Positions 30,976-43,095 of a DNA stretch of 64,000 bases are shown in pieces. Positions within the stretch are counted from its first letter, which is position 1; the number at the start of each line of letters is the position of its first letter. A program made the translations under genes and the position numbers. The DNA comes from Colias croceus (taxonomy: Eukaryota > Arthropoda > Insecta > Lepidoptera > Pieridae): NCBI RefSeq assembly GCF_905220415.1, contig NC_059555.1, positions 6,502,001 through 6,566,000 of the forward strand, read 5' to 3'. The notes beneath the pieces were generated by a model. The model did no database searches and had not been told where the DNA came from. It saw only the letters and a program-made list of their open reading frames with translations.

Positions 30976-33048
30976 ATATCTTTTTATCGATATTTTAATT
31001 TAGTTCATAGTGAATTTGAAAAAATATTTAAAGTTAAATCTTTAAATATTACCAAGGATTTACCATTTAGTAAATGGGCGACACCTAGCATACATAGGTG
31101 TAGGATTGTTCTTTATGAGTTATATGGTATGAAGCAATATAATAAAGATCCATCTTTTCTTAGTTATGTTAGAAATTACTCAAAAACTTTTAAAATTGTT
31201 TGTTTTACTGCGAAGCGTTTGTATATCAGGGATAAAATACGCGACTCGGATAATAAAGTTAAAACAGTTTGGTCTATTATTAATGGTGAAATGGGTAAAA
31301 GCAAATCAAGTAATACCATAAAACTTGTAAATAATGGCATGGTTATTGACAAAAATGCTGATGTTGCGCTTGCTTTTGAAGATTTCTTTAGTAGTGTCCC
31401 TGCTAGCATTACTAATAATTTAAATTCGTCTTCAATACTTGCAGAGACCTTTTTGAGGGACCATGTTGCGGGGTGCAGTACATTATTTGAATTGCGTCAC
31501 GTAACTGCTAATGATATTGTTACAGCATTTAAGACACTTAATTTAAAAAATACTTGTGATCTTTGGGGAATGTCCGTAAATTTAGTTAATAATATAATAG
31601 AAAATATTGCAAACAATTTAGCTTTCATATTTAATAGGTGTTGTGACTATGGTACATTTCCTAATTTACTAAAGCTTAGTAAAGTTATACCTCTATTTAA
31701 AAAAGGTGATCAAGAAGACTGTAACAACTATAGACCTATCTCGATTTTACCAACATTAAGTAAAGTTTTCGAAAAGTTAATATTAAACCAATTGACTAGT
31801 CACTTTGCTTCTAATAATTTGCTGCACACCAAACAGTTTGGTTTCTCAAAGGGGCGCTCAACCACAGATGCTGGAGTTGCACTACTAACACATATATATA
31901 AGGCATGGGAAAACTCAAAAAATGCTTTGGGGATATTTTGTGACCTCTCCAAGGCATTTGACTGCGTTGAACATTGTACTTTATTGCGCAAACTTAATCA
32001 CTATGGGATTAAAGGACAAGCTCAGAACCTCATAGCCTCATACCTTCATGATAGGATACAAACTGTAGTTGTTAATGGAGAACGTTCTAGCGGTGCGTCA
32101 ATTAACATTGGTGTTCCACAAGGATCTATTTTAGGACCCTTCTTGTTCTTGGTATATATCAATGATCTACCTTATTATTTACAGGATAGGTGTGAAATAG
32201 TTCTGTTTGCAGATGATACCTCATTAATATTCAATGTGGATAGGCATGACCCAAATGTTGACGAAGTGAACAGTACTCTTTTACACATATCCGACTGGTT
32301 TACTGCTAATAATTTATTATTAAATGCCAAAAAAACAACTTGTGTTGAATTTTTACTACCTAACGTTAAAAAGTTGAGCAGAAATATTACCTTGAACGGG
32401 GAGGTATTACACCCTACAGAATCGACTGTATTTCTTGGGTTAACATTGGACGAGAAACTACAGTGGGGAGCCCATGTCAACACCGCTGCAGGTAAGCTCA
32501 GTTCAGCAGCATATGCAGTCCGAAAGGTAAGGCATCTCACCGATGAAGATACAGCTAGATTGGTATATTTCAGCTACTTTCATAGTATTATGTCCTATGG
32601 AATCCTACTATGGGGCAGGGCAGCAGATATAGAAACTATATTTATCTTACAGAAAAGAGCCATTCGCTCTATATATAATTTACGTGCTCGGGACTCACTA
32701 AGAGATCTCTTTAAGAATACTGGTATACTTACTCTACCATCACAGTATATATTTAATAATATTTTGCATGTACACAAAAACGCCGACTTACACACAAGAG
32801 TAGGAGATAGACACTGTTATGGCACAAGGAACAGAAATAGAATTGAAATGCCATTTTTCCGATTAGCTAAAGTTAAAAATTCATTTATGGGTCAAGGTAT
32901 ACGCTTTTACAATAGAATTCCTCATAATATTAGAGAGTTTAGTAGTTCTAAATTTAAAACTTATATAAAAAATGTACTAGTTCAGAGAGCGTACTACAGT
33001 ATTCAGGAATATATGGACGATAAAAACCCATGGAGGGTTGTCGCGTAA
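30976..33048 (+). CDS. LINE ORF2 fragment: reverse transcriptase
   Basis: Open from just after a TAG at 30973-30975 to TAA at 33046-33048 (690 codons; first Met at 31129). Pre-RT linker with KWATPSIHRCRIVLY. RT motifs in order: VIPLFKKGD, YRPISILPTLSKVFEK, LGIFCDLSKAFDCVEH (catalytic Asp), GVPQGSILGPFLFLVYIND, VLFADDTSLIF (catalytic FADD). Then thumb WFTANNLLLNAKKT and a C-terminal region with YGILLWGRA and LQKRAIRSIY. The product would make cDNA for target-primed reverse transcription. The endonuclease half is absent, so this copy cannot move on its own, yet the RT frame has no stop or frameshift, suggesting a young insertion or a recently shuffled fragment. Confidence 0.88.
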   Translation: MSFYRYFNLVHSEFEKIFKVKSLNITKDLPFSKWATPSIHRCRIVLYELYGMKQYNKDPSFLSYVRNYSKTFKIVCFTAKRLYIRDKIRDSDNKVKTVWSIINGEMGKSKSSNTIKLVNNGMVIDKNADVALAFEDFFSSVPASITNNLNSSSILAETFLRDHVAGCSTLFELRHVTANDIVTAFKTLNLKNTCDLWGMSVNLVNNIIENIANNLAFIFNRCCDYGTFPNLLKLSKVIPLFKKGDQEDCNNYRPISILPTLSKVFEKLILNQLTSHFASNNLLHTKQFGFSKGRSTTDAGVALLTHIYKAWENSKNALGIFCDLSKAFDCVEHCTLLRKLNHYGIKGQAQNLIASYLHDRIQTVVVNGERSSGASINIGVPQGSILGPFLFLVYINDLPYYLQDRCEIVLFADDTSLIFNVDRHDPNVDEVNSTLLHISDWFTANNLLLNAKKTTCVEFLLPNVKKLSRNITLNGEVLHPTESTVFLGLTLDEKLQWGAHVNTAAGKLSSAAYAVRKVRHLTDEDTARLVYFSYFHSIMSYGILLWGRAADIETIFILQKRAIRSIYNLRARDSLRDLFKNTGILTLPSQYIFNNILHVHKNADLHTRVGDRHCYGTRNRNRIEMPFFRLAKVKNSFMGQGIRFYNRIPHNIREFSSSKFKTYIKNVLVQRAYYSIQEYMDDKNPWRVVA

Positions 33049-33291
33049 AAACCACAGGACAGTTCTTTGTATATTATGATATATTATGTATTTAGATATA
33101 ATTTACATATTATGTAATATCGACATGATTTTAAAAGAGCAACTATGGAGTTTCTTGCCGATTCTTCTCCATAGATCACTGCTTTCCGAATCGGTGGTAA
33201 ATGTTAAAATAATTATGTAATGACGATTCGAAAGTGCTACTAAATAGTAGTCTAATTGAATAAATGAATGTTTGAGTTTGAGTTTGAGTTT
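30976..33291 (+). mobile_element. CR1/jockey-type LINE, 5'-truncated coding part
   Basis: Reverse-transcriptase frame followed by about 240 bp of 3' UTR and a short tail of repeated TTTGAG ending near 33291. No endonuclease or ORF1 precedes it. A 149-bp tandem array lies 140 bp upstream and may belong to it. Confidence 0.75.
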
Positions 33292-33679
33292 ATCTCCACT
33301 AATTTAAAATAATGTTATAATTGTTAATATATATGAGATTGAACGCGAAGAAAGCCATTATTTATAAATGTAATTATTTCATGTTCTTACTTTGTATTTT
33401 AATGTATTTATTAAATTATTTCTCTCATATCGATTTTTATTTTACCGCAATGTCCTTTAACCTTTTTTGATTCATTTTTTATTACATTATCTTACGTTTG
33501 TCTTCGAAACCTACTAGATGAAACCCACTAGATACGGAATATAAAAGTTTGTTTGCAAAAGCACATAAATCTATGAACCCGTAAGTTAAACTGGAGCGAG
33601 TAGTAAATAAATATTTATTTACGTTATTAAAGTCGGCTTCTGTGAAACTTGTGCCGTCTACGAAACTTATTTCCACTAT

Positions 33680-34100
33680 TTTTAACCGACTTCAAAAAAA
33701 AGGAGGAGGTTATCAATTCGGCCGGTATATTTTTTTTTTTTTTTTTTTTTTATGTATGTACACCGATTACTCCGAGGTTTCTGAACCGATTTACGTGATT
33801 CTTTTTTTGTTCGATGCAGGATGGTGTCGAATTGGTCCCATAAAAATTTTATTCGGCTAGGCCCAGTAGTTTTTATTTTATGAGCATTTTTGTCTGTACT
33901 CGGATGACTTAATTGGAATGTAGCAAGTAACTTTGATTCACTTCCCGGTAACCGATTGAGCTGAAATTTTGTATAAGTGTGTAAATTGGATAGCGATGAA
34001 ACATTATCATGACATAGAGCTGATTTGATGATGGAATCGGAAGGTGGCCATAGGAACTCAGTAATATATTGACTCAACTTTATCGAGTTTGGGCTCGTTT
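33680..34100. repeat. Dispersed lepidopteran repeat (AACCGACTTCAAAAA type)
   Basis: TTTTTAACCGACTTCAAAAA then GGAGGAGGTTATCAATTCGG, a poly-T run (33729-33751), and ACCGATTACTCCGAGGTTTC onward. This word series is widespread in moth and butterfly genomes. The 131-codon minus-strand frame across it (33682-34077) has a lysine run from the poly-T and is not a convincing gene. Confidence 0.55.
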
Positions 34101-34134
34101 GATTCGTGTTGAAAATTACACTAAAAAGTATTAA

Positions 34135-34422
34135 ATAAAATTAACTGCGTTAAAAACAACCGACTTCAAAAACGGAAAAGTAAAAAATAAAAAAGATTTG
34201 ATATTATTAATTGCTACATATTATTTAGATGTGCTATTTATTAAATAGGTTTGAAGTCGGTGCCAAACACTAAGCACTTAGTATTAAGCCCGTGCACCGA
34301 CATCAAACCTATTTAATAAATAGCACATCTAAATAATATGTAGCAATTAATAATATCAAATCTTTTTTATTTTTTACTTTTCCGTTTTTGAAGTCGGTTG
34401 TTTTTAACGCAGTTAATTTTAT
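34135..34422. repeat. Near-perfect inverted repeat, 129-bp arms
   Basis: 34135-34263 and 34294-34422 are reverse complements with a single mismatch (GAAGTC against GATGTC) and a 30-bp loop. The tips read ATAAAATTAACTGCGTTAAA and continue AACAACCGACTTCAAAAACG, sharing the AACCGACTTC word with 33680-34100. It is either a hairpin MITE or a foldback derivative of that repeat. Confidence 0.88.
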
Positions 34423-34612
34423 CGTTTGTTGCGTTCAATACTTTGTGCTGAAAGTAACAGTTTCTTTGAATATCGCTGTAGAATTTTTATGAATCTTTAA
34501 GCCGTTGTAGGTGCGTTATTTTATTTATTTTTATTATAACTGTTTCATTACTAAGTAATGAGGTATTATTATTTAAATGCTGTAATATGAATGAGTTTAA
34601 ACTTAATAGAAA

Positions 34613-34784
34613 TCTATAATATAAAAATGAATCGCAAAATGTGTTGGTAAGCGCAAAACTCGAGAACAACTGAACCGATTTCGTTAATTCTTTTTTTATT
34701 ACATTTCTTGAAGTAGGTACGAGTGGTTCTTATGGAGAGACAACGTAAAAATGTACCACGGGCGAAGCCGGGGCGGACCGCTAG
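34613..34784 (+). mobile_element. Short non-autonomous Helitron
   Basis: From TCTATAATATAAAAATGAAT through CAACTGAACCGATTTCG to CCACGGGCGAAGCCGGGGCG, GACCG and CTAG (34781-34784). Close relative of 35178-35346. Confidence 0.72.
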
Positions 34785-35177
34785 TAAATAATAATTTTAT
34801 CAAAACCTAGTTTACCATTTGTACCTACCGTATTGAAAATTATACAAGTTCCAAATAACTTATATGGTCTATGCTATTTCATTCAAATTTCTGCAGCACT
34901 TTTTGCTTTATGGAGTAACAAACGTGCTATTAAAGAATATGCTCGGTCAGAGACTTTATAAGAGTTGACTTCGTCGTATAGTCTACACTCTACAGTCATG
35001 AATAAATAAACAATATGAAATACTTGACCATCCCAAACGGCATATTTTGTTACAAGAATGCCATTTCACTTTTTGTTGTGCCACGATAACTGCACGCTTA
35101 TGTAATACAAATCAGAAGGATCTTACAAAAATGCTTATGATGAATGATAGAGTTAATTTTATAGTACCCAAGTTTAT

Positions 35178-35346
35178 TTTTAATATAAAAATGAATCCCA
35201 AAATGTGTTGGTAAGCGCATAACTCGAGAACGGCTGAACCGATTTCGATAATTCTTTTTTTATTATATTCCTTGAAGTACGAGGATGGATCTTATGTAGA
35301 GAAAACGTGAATATGTACCACGGGCGAAGCCGGGGCGAACCGCTAG
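35178..35346 (+). mobile_element. Short non-autonomous Helitron
   Basis: TTTTAATATAAAAATGAATC through GGCTGAACCGATTTCGATAA to CCACGGGCGAAGCCGGGGCG, AACCG and CTAG (35343-35346). Confidence 0.72.
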
Positions 35347-37843
35347 TTTTTAATAAAAATGTAAAAACTCATGAGTCTAATATTTTTATGGTTGGGATGA
35401 ATTTGATAAAGGTCTATAGAACCTTCCTTTCTTTAAATAAAACAAAATTTAATTATTTAAGAATATTTTTGAAATTGTGAATTAGAGGTATTAAACGAAA
35501 GCTATAAATTTTTTATCTTCATTTTATAGATACTAATAACATAAAATATTAAAAAAAAAAACTTAGTGAATTATATTTTTTTGGTTTTTATGGCATTCAA
35601 ATGCTTTAATCAAATAAAATAATCAAATAAATTTATATTTAGTGAATTATATTTTAATAAGTTTTTTCGTGTTTTATCGCCAAGTCGCGAAGTTATGCAA
35701 AGACAAGGTCTGAAAGTTAAAACTTTCGGCTTGCGAAATGTTTGAGGCAATTATGATGCAATGCCTCTGAAAGTTTTTCATTGTTATTCTTTGATATCAA
35801 TCATAATATTTAATTCTTAACTATTTAAGTTGTAATGCTGTTAAAGTAACTGGATAAGAAGACTTTTATGATGTATTTTGCGAGGATTATCTTGGATAGA
35901 TGTATAGACCACCCCATTAGTATGGTTTGTTTTATTGGTACCAATTGCAATGCCCTCAAAAGATTTACTCCGACAAAATATCCATTAAATATCTATACCA
36001 TAACTTAAACATGACCACGACTGTACACTTGACATTAGCAATCCATAAAACGTTTTAGATCTTCCCCTGAAAACATTCCTTAAATACCACTATGTGATGT
36101 ATATCCTTACTACTCGAGCTTCTGAAACTCTTCCTAACCTATACAGTTTCCACATCTACATAACATGTCAATACGCGGTCAGACCAGGCAAACCTTTTTT
36201 CCCGTCGTCTCCACGCATCGATCGTTTGTCACGGCGAGAGGTCCCGCCTACATTTCACGCGAGAGGTGTTGATTGGTCCACCGATGATACGCACACAGCA
36301 AAAATGGAGCAAGACTGCCATTTGATGTCGTCTTTTCAGATGATTATGCTCAGCTAAGTATGTAGGTAGATGTTTATTGATCAAATGTACATGACGTCAG
36401 CTCGTGGTGGGCTCAATAATTATAACTGTGCTGCAGCTAATTATTTTTATTTTTTATTGGTATAGTCTGCCTTTGTCATTCCACTGAGGCAATCTCTCTA
36501 ACATTTCTCTCGATGAAATGCTTTATAATGTACAGGATTTATGTTATTAATGAAAGGCTCACCTGCTTAAAGCAATAACGATACCGTTATTTTAAAATTG
36601 GTCGTTACATCGATTATTTTAAAAGTGTAATGCGTAAAACCTTTATGTCAGCCAATGGAATTTGTGTCATAGCATGATTCTATGACACTATTCCAGTTTT
36701 AATAAATTTTCTTCCTTGATAGAAATTATTAAAGGTTACTACAGTCACGAAAAATACTTCAAATTGTTTTTTATTAATATTTTCAATCGTTTGGGTAATA
36801 TTTTCAATCGTGGAAATCTTGTAGGTATTTCGTATAGAACAAAATACAGAAAATTTTAGTCTTACAACAACAAAATAGAACTATAATCATACCATGATAT
36901 ACCTAAGTATAAGTAGATACAACATTTCAGTAAAGTAAGAGTAAATAATATGGCACATTGAAGCTCTTGTAATAATTAAATAAAAATTCTTCTGGTATTT
37001 GTATTTTAGCCCGTGAATAAATAAAGTATAAATATTTATTCATAGTTGTGCATAAACAAATACTTAAAGATTTTGATATCCTACATCGAATACATAAAAA
37101 CATATCACAGATAACGCACATGAATCAACACGCCTCAACCACGTGCCGTGAACGCTACCAAACGTACCTATATCTGCACTTGAAATCTAATTCCGATTCA
37201 TACAATCGAGCGAGCAGATGCGCGTACGCAACCAACAATAGGCAGCATTTGTACGAGCATTCGTAATACAACTAATTTGACGCTAGAGCTTGCATAAAGG
37301 CCGATGCTCGCTTGTTCGCGCCCTGATCGACAGATCCGATAATTTGAATATGGAGAGGCATCGAGCCGTGATGCGTCTGCGCCGGCGCAGATCCGCGCAA
37401 ACGGCAAACTGGATTTGGGTACTTATGTTACGTATGGTGTTTAATTTTACGGAAAGATTTCGGTTTTGTTCGCTTTTTTTGCTGACGGTATCGAATTTGG
37501 AATTTTTAATATTATATTCGTTATTGTGCGCGTTCGCACAGCTTTTGTGTACGTAAAGATATGCAATTTTCAATAACGATTGGTCTGCATTAAAAACAAA
37601 ATATGCCGCCTTAAATTTAATCGAATATAATTTTATAATGAGCAATGCTTTTAACAATAGACCTGAACAAGATGATATAAGATGATATGATATATGATAT
37701 ATTATAGTTGTTAGTGTAAGAACTTATTAAACCTCTTCTTTTACCAATGCAATGATAATAGTATCATAGTAGAAATCTCAACAATGATAACAACGTACCT
37801 ACTTAGTTAAAGGGAGAAGTAAAAGTAAAATACATAAACTTAC
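35347..37843. other. Non-coding stretch
   Basis: Mostly AT-rich. Slightly GC-richer patches at 36170-36310 (with GATTGGTCCACCG) and 37190-37420 (with CTGCGCCGGCGCAG) have short frames on both strands but no recognisable protein. GATATGAT-type short tandem runs lie at 37671-37705. Confidence 0.35.
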
Positions 37844-37969
37844 TATTAGCCTTAGAGAAGATGTCCTCACCAGGGCTGTTGCATTTTGATAGGTCCGAAT
37901 TGCCTTGCAATGTGCTCAACTCAGGGTGATCTTGAAAGTAATCTTGCGCGAGTTTCGCCTGTACTTGAT
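37844..37969 (-). CDS. Orphan internal exon of an unknown gene
   Basis: Good acceptor (TTTCTTTGCAG) and donor (GTAAGT) flank 126 bp. Only one frame is open, coding for QVQAKLAQDYFQDHPELSTL, then QGNSDLSKCNSP and GEDIFSKAN. Both boundaries are in phase 1, so the exon could be skipped without a frameshift. Base composition and codon use stand out from the surrounding AT-rich DNA. I do not recognise the protein. The partner exons must lie far away on either side, as in large regulatory genes with long introns. It could also be a chance frame, but splice signals plus open frame make that less likely. Confidence 0.55.
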
Positions 37970-38528
37970 CTGCAAAGAAAAACTTTTATTGAATGCCGAT
38001 TGTTTATCTCTTAGATTGTAGATGTCTAAAAAAGTCTACGAAAAATAGAAGAATTAGGAAAACTATAAGAATTAGGGCCAAAGTTTCAATCCTTAGTTGT
38101 CTTATCTTCTTATCCATTAATTATTACAGAAGAATATTAATATTTCACCTGTAACAGTATGTGCGGTTTATCATCTTGAAGACAATAAATCTCTTTCTTT
38201 CTAAAATGCCAAAAGATGGCCAATTAAAATATTTTGGAAATGCGGAAAATTGAAAAATTAACCCTAAATGGAGATGATATCATCAGGTATGTAGGCTTTT
38301 AAAAGTGCATACCTAGATATAACAACAGTAGTAAAACTCAGACGTGACGTCATTTTTAAAAATCGTGCTAATAGCACGATTGTGCTAATACTTGATTATT
38401 GATTTGTATACTAAGGGATTTCTAATATTAAAAAATACAAGAATCACACAAATACTGCAGAATTCGTTGCCGCGATTTGGTTAGGTAGTTAGCAAAAAAT
38501 AAACACAATACACATAGGTATATCTTAA

Positions 38529-38710
38529 TCTTAATATATAAAAATCTCGTGTCACAATGTTTGTCCTCAATGGAATCTTAAACCACTTAACCGATTATAA
38601 TAAAATTCGCACACCATGTGCAGTTCGATCCAACTTGAGAGATAGGATAGTTTTTATGAACAAAAACGTTAACATGTAGGTACCACGGGCGAAGCCGGGG
38701 CGAACCGCTA
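38529..38710 (+). mobile_element. Short Helitron, first of a head-to-tail pair
   Basis: TCTTAATATATAAAAATCTC through AACCACTTAACCGATTATAA to CCACGGGCGAAGCCGGGGCG and AACCGCTA, running straight into the next copy (the terminal G is missing). Confidence 0.75.
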
Positions 38711-38893
38711 TCTTAATATATAAAAATCTCGTGTCACAATGTTTGTCCTCAATGGACTCCTAAACCACTTAACCGATTATAATAAAATTCGCACACCATG
38801 TGCAGTTCGATCCAACTTGAGAGATAGGATAGTTTTTATGAACAAAAACGTAAACATGTAGGTACCACGGGCGAAGCCGTGGCGAACCGCTAG
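38711..38893 (+). mobile_element. Short Helitron, second of a head-to-tail pair
   Basis: Nearly identical to 38529-38710 with only a few substitutions. It ends CCGCTAG (CTAG 38890-38893) followed by T, the expected Helitron target flank. Confidence 0.75.
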
Positions 38894-41800
38894 TAATTAT
38901 AAAAAATACAGCCGCGTTAAGAATATTCTAATTTCTATTTAAGCCTAATTGATATTTGCTTTCGATTCCGAAAAGGCTCGGTTCGGGGTTAGGCGGTCAG
39001 CGAAAATTCAGCTATTCGGGCCTGAGGTAAGCGGTGAGGGGGTCCGCGTTTAGTATGGAATCAACGTGCTCGAAACTAAAAATCGTAAGCGCCATTCACA
39101 TTTTTATCAAAAAGTGAATGAAAATATTTAGTATTTTCTAAATCTAAAACAGTCACGAAATCGAGAAGGTAAATGCCTATGTACTTGTGATTTTATACGA
39201 ATTATTATCGTAAAATACGGTTGTAATGAGCATTTATATGATATTTTAGAGGTAACTTCAGGATTTTTTTTTATCGAGCAAAATTTTTCCAATCGTGTTT
39301 TGGAAACAGTCATCCCATCACACATACGTTCTGTAATACATATTAGAAATTTCAGTGCGAAAAAACCTCAATATTTTCAATTATAGCTCATAGAAAACAG
39401 TCCATTTTTCCGTGTTCACCTACTAAGGGCCCTTAACGAATTTGGATGAAACATAGCTGTTGCTATAGAAATAACTGTTTAGCAGAATCTCTACAACTAT
39501 ATTTTATACCTGCCCTTCAACAGGTTTTAAACAAAAATTAGCTACGGAATAAGAGCAGAATATAAGAAACATATTTGATTGTAACTAAAGTAGTTTTTTG
39601 AAGTAACTTCGGTTCTTATTTGTATCAGAAAGTTATCAGATGATTATAATTTATAATTAATATTTAATAGTTAATTATAAAAAAAAAACATTATCAAATG
39701 CTATATCAAAGACGAGACTATTTAAAACTAAAGCAGGAATGTATAATAATTATAACGTAATTTTTATCTTCAAATAAATCTATTCTCTTTAAGTTAATAA
39801 TATGTATGTAATCTATCAAGTAAGTAAAATAAGTTTATACTCCTAATCCTGGAAATTCAACATGTTATTATAAATGTGTGCGAGTGTAAGTTACCGTGTT
39901 CCCATCTAAATTTTTGTACAAAAAATAAACTATAAATTTACATTGGTAGAGCAAATAAATTTAATGTAGGTACTCTATCTTAAAAATTCGCTACGAAAAA
40001 ACAATTAAGAAGTTTTTGATAAACAATTCTGGCATTTGTTTATTTAAATGGTTTCAAGCCGTTTTCAGTTCAAAATGTATTAAATCCAAAAATTTAATAC
40101 TCTAAAACAGCCAACGATCACCGCTAACCCCACCTCTCCTACACAAAGAACTGTAAAATCCGAGCAATTTTTACTTTCCGCTCTCAGTTTGTACGTATAT
40201 ATTTATCGATTTATTGCAAACACGAGTTCGTGTTTTAAAAAGTCAAGTAGACTGGGTGTACGGCGATGTGGGTCTTGCGTCTTGTGCGCCAGGGTTCAAA
40301 ATGCGCTAAATGGAAATCACTCTATAAGATTTTTCGGATCGGTGGCTGTGTGTAAAAATGCCGTCTTGTAGGCACACCGCCCCTCCCCAGGCGACATTTT
40401 TACAAGGGGGAGGAGGGAGGCCACCCGCGGACGCTCTCGTCATTTCGTTGTCATCCAGGTCCTCCTTTTTGCGCGATCACGGCGCGAGCGTCGGCGTCAC
40501 AATACTGTTCAGTATTTTTATTCTTTTCGAGAAGAAAATGTGAAAAAAAAAGCGTAGAAAATCAGGAACAATACCGCCCTTGGGCGAGATTACCGCCATC
40601 AGAAAATGAATGCTTTGTTAAATCCAACGGGATGTTTTTCAGTTGTTACATTAGACTTGTCATTTCCATTAGAGGCCGGCCCGGGCATAACAAGTTACCG
40701 AATGAGCCTACAGCTTTATTTACGTTTCAATTAGGGAAAGTGCTTTGCTAATAAACAACCTAGCTTTTTTATTAAAATACCTACTTACATCTTTATTAAA
40801 TTTGTACCCGTTGTACCTACTATATTGGTTTTCGAAACAAATATCATTATTTGAAAATAAAAGAATTGTTCATGGTAAAATTGTGTGTTATGAACAGTTT
40901 GTAAAGGTTATGGACATATAAAATTGGTTTTTTAGTTTTCTTGATTCGATAATCCGTCATTTTCTATCCATTAATAGGAAGCCACATTCTAATGGAAAGA
41001 AAGAAATAAATGTATCGTCATTTAACCACACGATTAATACAGTATTCCTATGTGATATTGCATAAAATATGACCATTTCCTCAAATCTACAATTTCCTAA
41101 CAATCCAAGGCATTATTTTTGTTATTGTAAATTGATTGATTTTATTTTTTATTGATTAAGGAACACGAGCGGTTAACCTCAAAGGCCAGCAGACGTTCAT
41201 TCAGAGCGATGTAACGCGATGCTCTTACAAATCGGCAGAGTCAAAGCTTTGCCCGGACCGCGTTTCGCTACCAATCATATCAGTTCTGACAGGACAAAGC
41301 TGTAGGTGTCATAAAGGATGGTAGCTCGATCAGGTTTTAGTGAGGACGCTCAGTGAACGAATGCTTCTAGAGTTTTCTTGTTTCAATTCGTTCAGAGTTT
41401 AGATTATTGTCCATTGATTACAATATAACTTATAGGTAGCATGTACTAAGTTTTTAATCGTATTAATTCCTACTTAATATTATAAGAATACATGCTGTGG
41501 TGGCTTGTTATTCTTTACGCAGACAGCTAATCTGATCCGTATACATTTGGTAATTGGTATACACATAGATCTAGGTCTGGATTAGAACATGGCTACTTTT
41601 AACCCTTGTCCCATGTGATTTGGGCAAAAAGCAGGCGAAGATGCATGTTCCACAACTGAATTCATTTCTCAAATTGGAATTTAATGGTGATTATAAGATT
41701 TTTTAAATAAGAAACTTATGATTACTTCAGACTTAAGATTTTCTTTTTGGTTTCAAGACATGCTGGGAGTTTAGGTGGACAAGTCAATGAAGCTATGTCA

Positions 41801-43095
41801 TAATTTACATTCCCAAAACCGGATTGAATAATTCTGGATATGACTTTCATTATTAACTAAAGTCACTTTTTTGCATCGCCAAGATTGTTTTATGCCTTTT
41901 TACATCATAAATTTCATAAATAAGTAACAGGATAGAAAAAGTTGCGCAAAACTTCTCACCAGCCAAATCGAATTACGCATTCCCATTTATTCATAGCAGG
42001 ACACAAAAAAAACGATTTACGACCGCATTAAACCGTATCTCCAGCACGCGAACCGTTTTTTAAACATAATTCCTAATTTCCGTGCTTAATACACGTTATC
42101 GGAAACCGATCGGTTCAGCATTTTGTCGGGCGATAGCAACCCTTTATCTGATGGGGGTACCGGGTGACATCGCGGGCGTATCGCCGCATTTCATTATGCT
42201 ACCAAATTATCAGAGTGCACGCTGCACGTGACGATGTTTCAATAAGATTTACAAATATTACGATAACAGCGTTGTCACGCGGCCATAAAGCGTTGTGGAC
42301 ATGCAACGGGTTGTCTGTGATACTTGTCTAGGATACTTTAATAATAACTTAGGGCTATGAATGATTTTTACTTACGAAAAGCATCTATCTACAAAATGCA
42401 CCATTCTATACTATACAACTTGAATGATTTTAAATTGTTGTGTTGCACGTAGATATTAGAGCAACTTTAGCGTTCTCTTTGTCAATTATTCTTTGTAGAA
42501 ACTGCTACCACCGGGTAAGTAGTAAAATATGAATAACGATTGAAAAGTGCTTTAAAAAGAGTTCTTGTTTCAGTTTGAGCATTTGCCATAACATTAATCT
42601 AGTCTAGTCAAACATTATATGAAAAACAAAATATTTTGAAAAATTTCAACAAAATGGTATCATTGAAAATAAGACATTCAAAACGTCTTATTAGATTTTT
42701 ATTTTATAAAAATAATAAATATACAACCACAATTCAAAATATGATAACCGACGCTCTAAGAAAAGTTTTAAGATTCTGCAGAAAAATACATTTACGTTCA
42801 AACACAACGTCAGCTTGTGTACATAAAAGGTTCATATAATGAAATCTGTAAAAGACTTCAATAAAATATTATTCTACGTAAAGTCTAGCCACTTAAACAC
42901 GATATTCAGTCGCATCAAACTCATGTCGGCACGTTTGTGCAAACAAGTTTATCTTTCCTATAAATATTTCATAGGTTACGTTATGTTTCGGAATCATATA
43001 GGAAATCTGAGTGAATATGTATCTATGTATCTAAGCGTTACAATCGTTGCTCCTTGTCAATCATTGGATTATCGATTATAATTAGGCAGGTCGCC
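38894..43095. other. Non-coding stretch with GC-richer patches
   Basis: No gene recognised. GC- and CpG-richer patches at about 40240-40510, 41170-41350 and 42030-42310 could be regulatory elements of a long-intron gene. Frames in them (for example 40358-40543) lack known motifs. Confidence 0.3.

Noticed and set aside
33682..34077. 131-codon minus-strand frame
   Set aside because: It runs across a known dispersed repeat and gets a lysine run from a poly-T tract; not a gene.
42636..43081. Two consecutive small plus-strand frames
   Set aside because: Low-complexity AT-rich composition with no domain or splice evidence.
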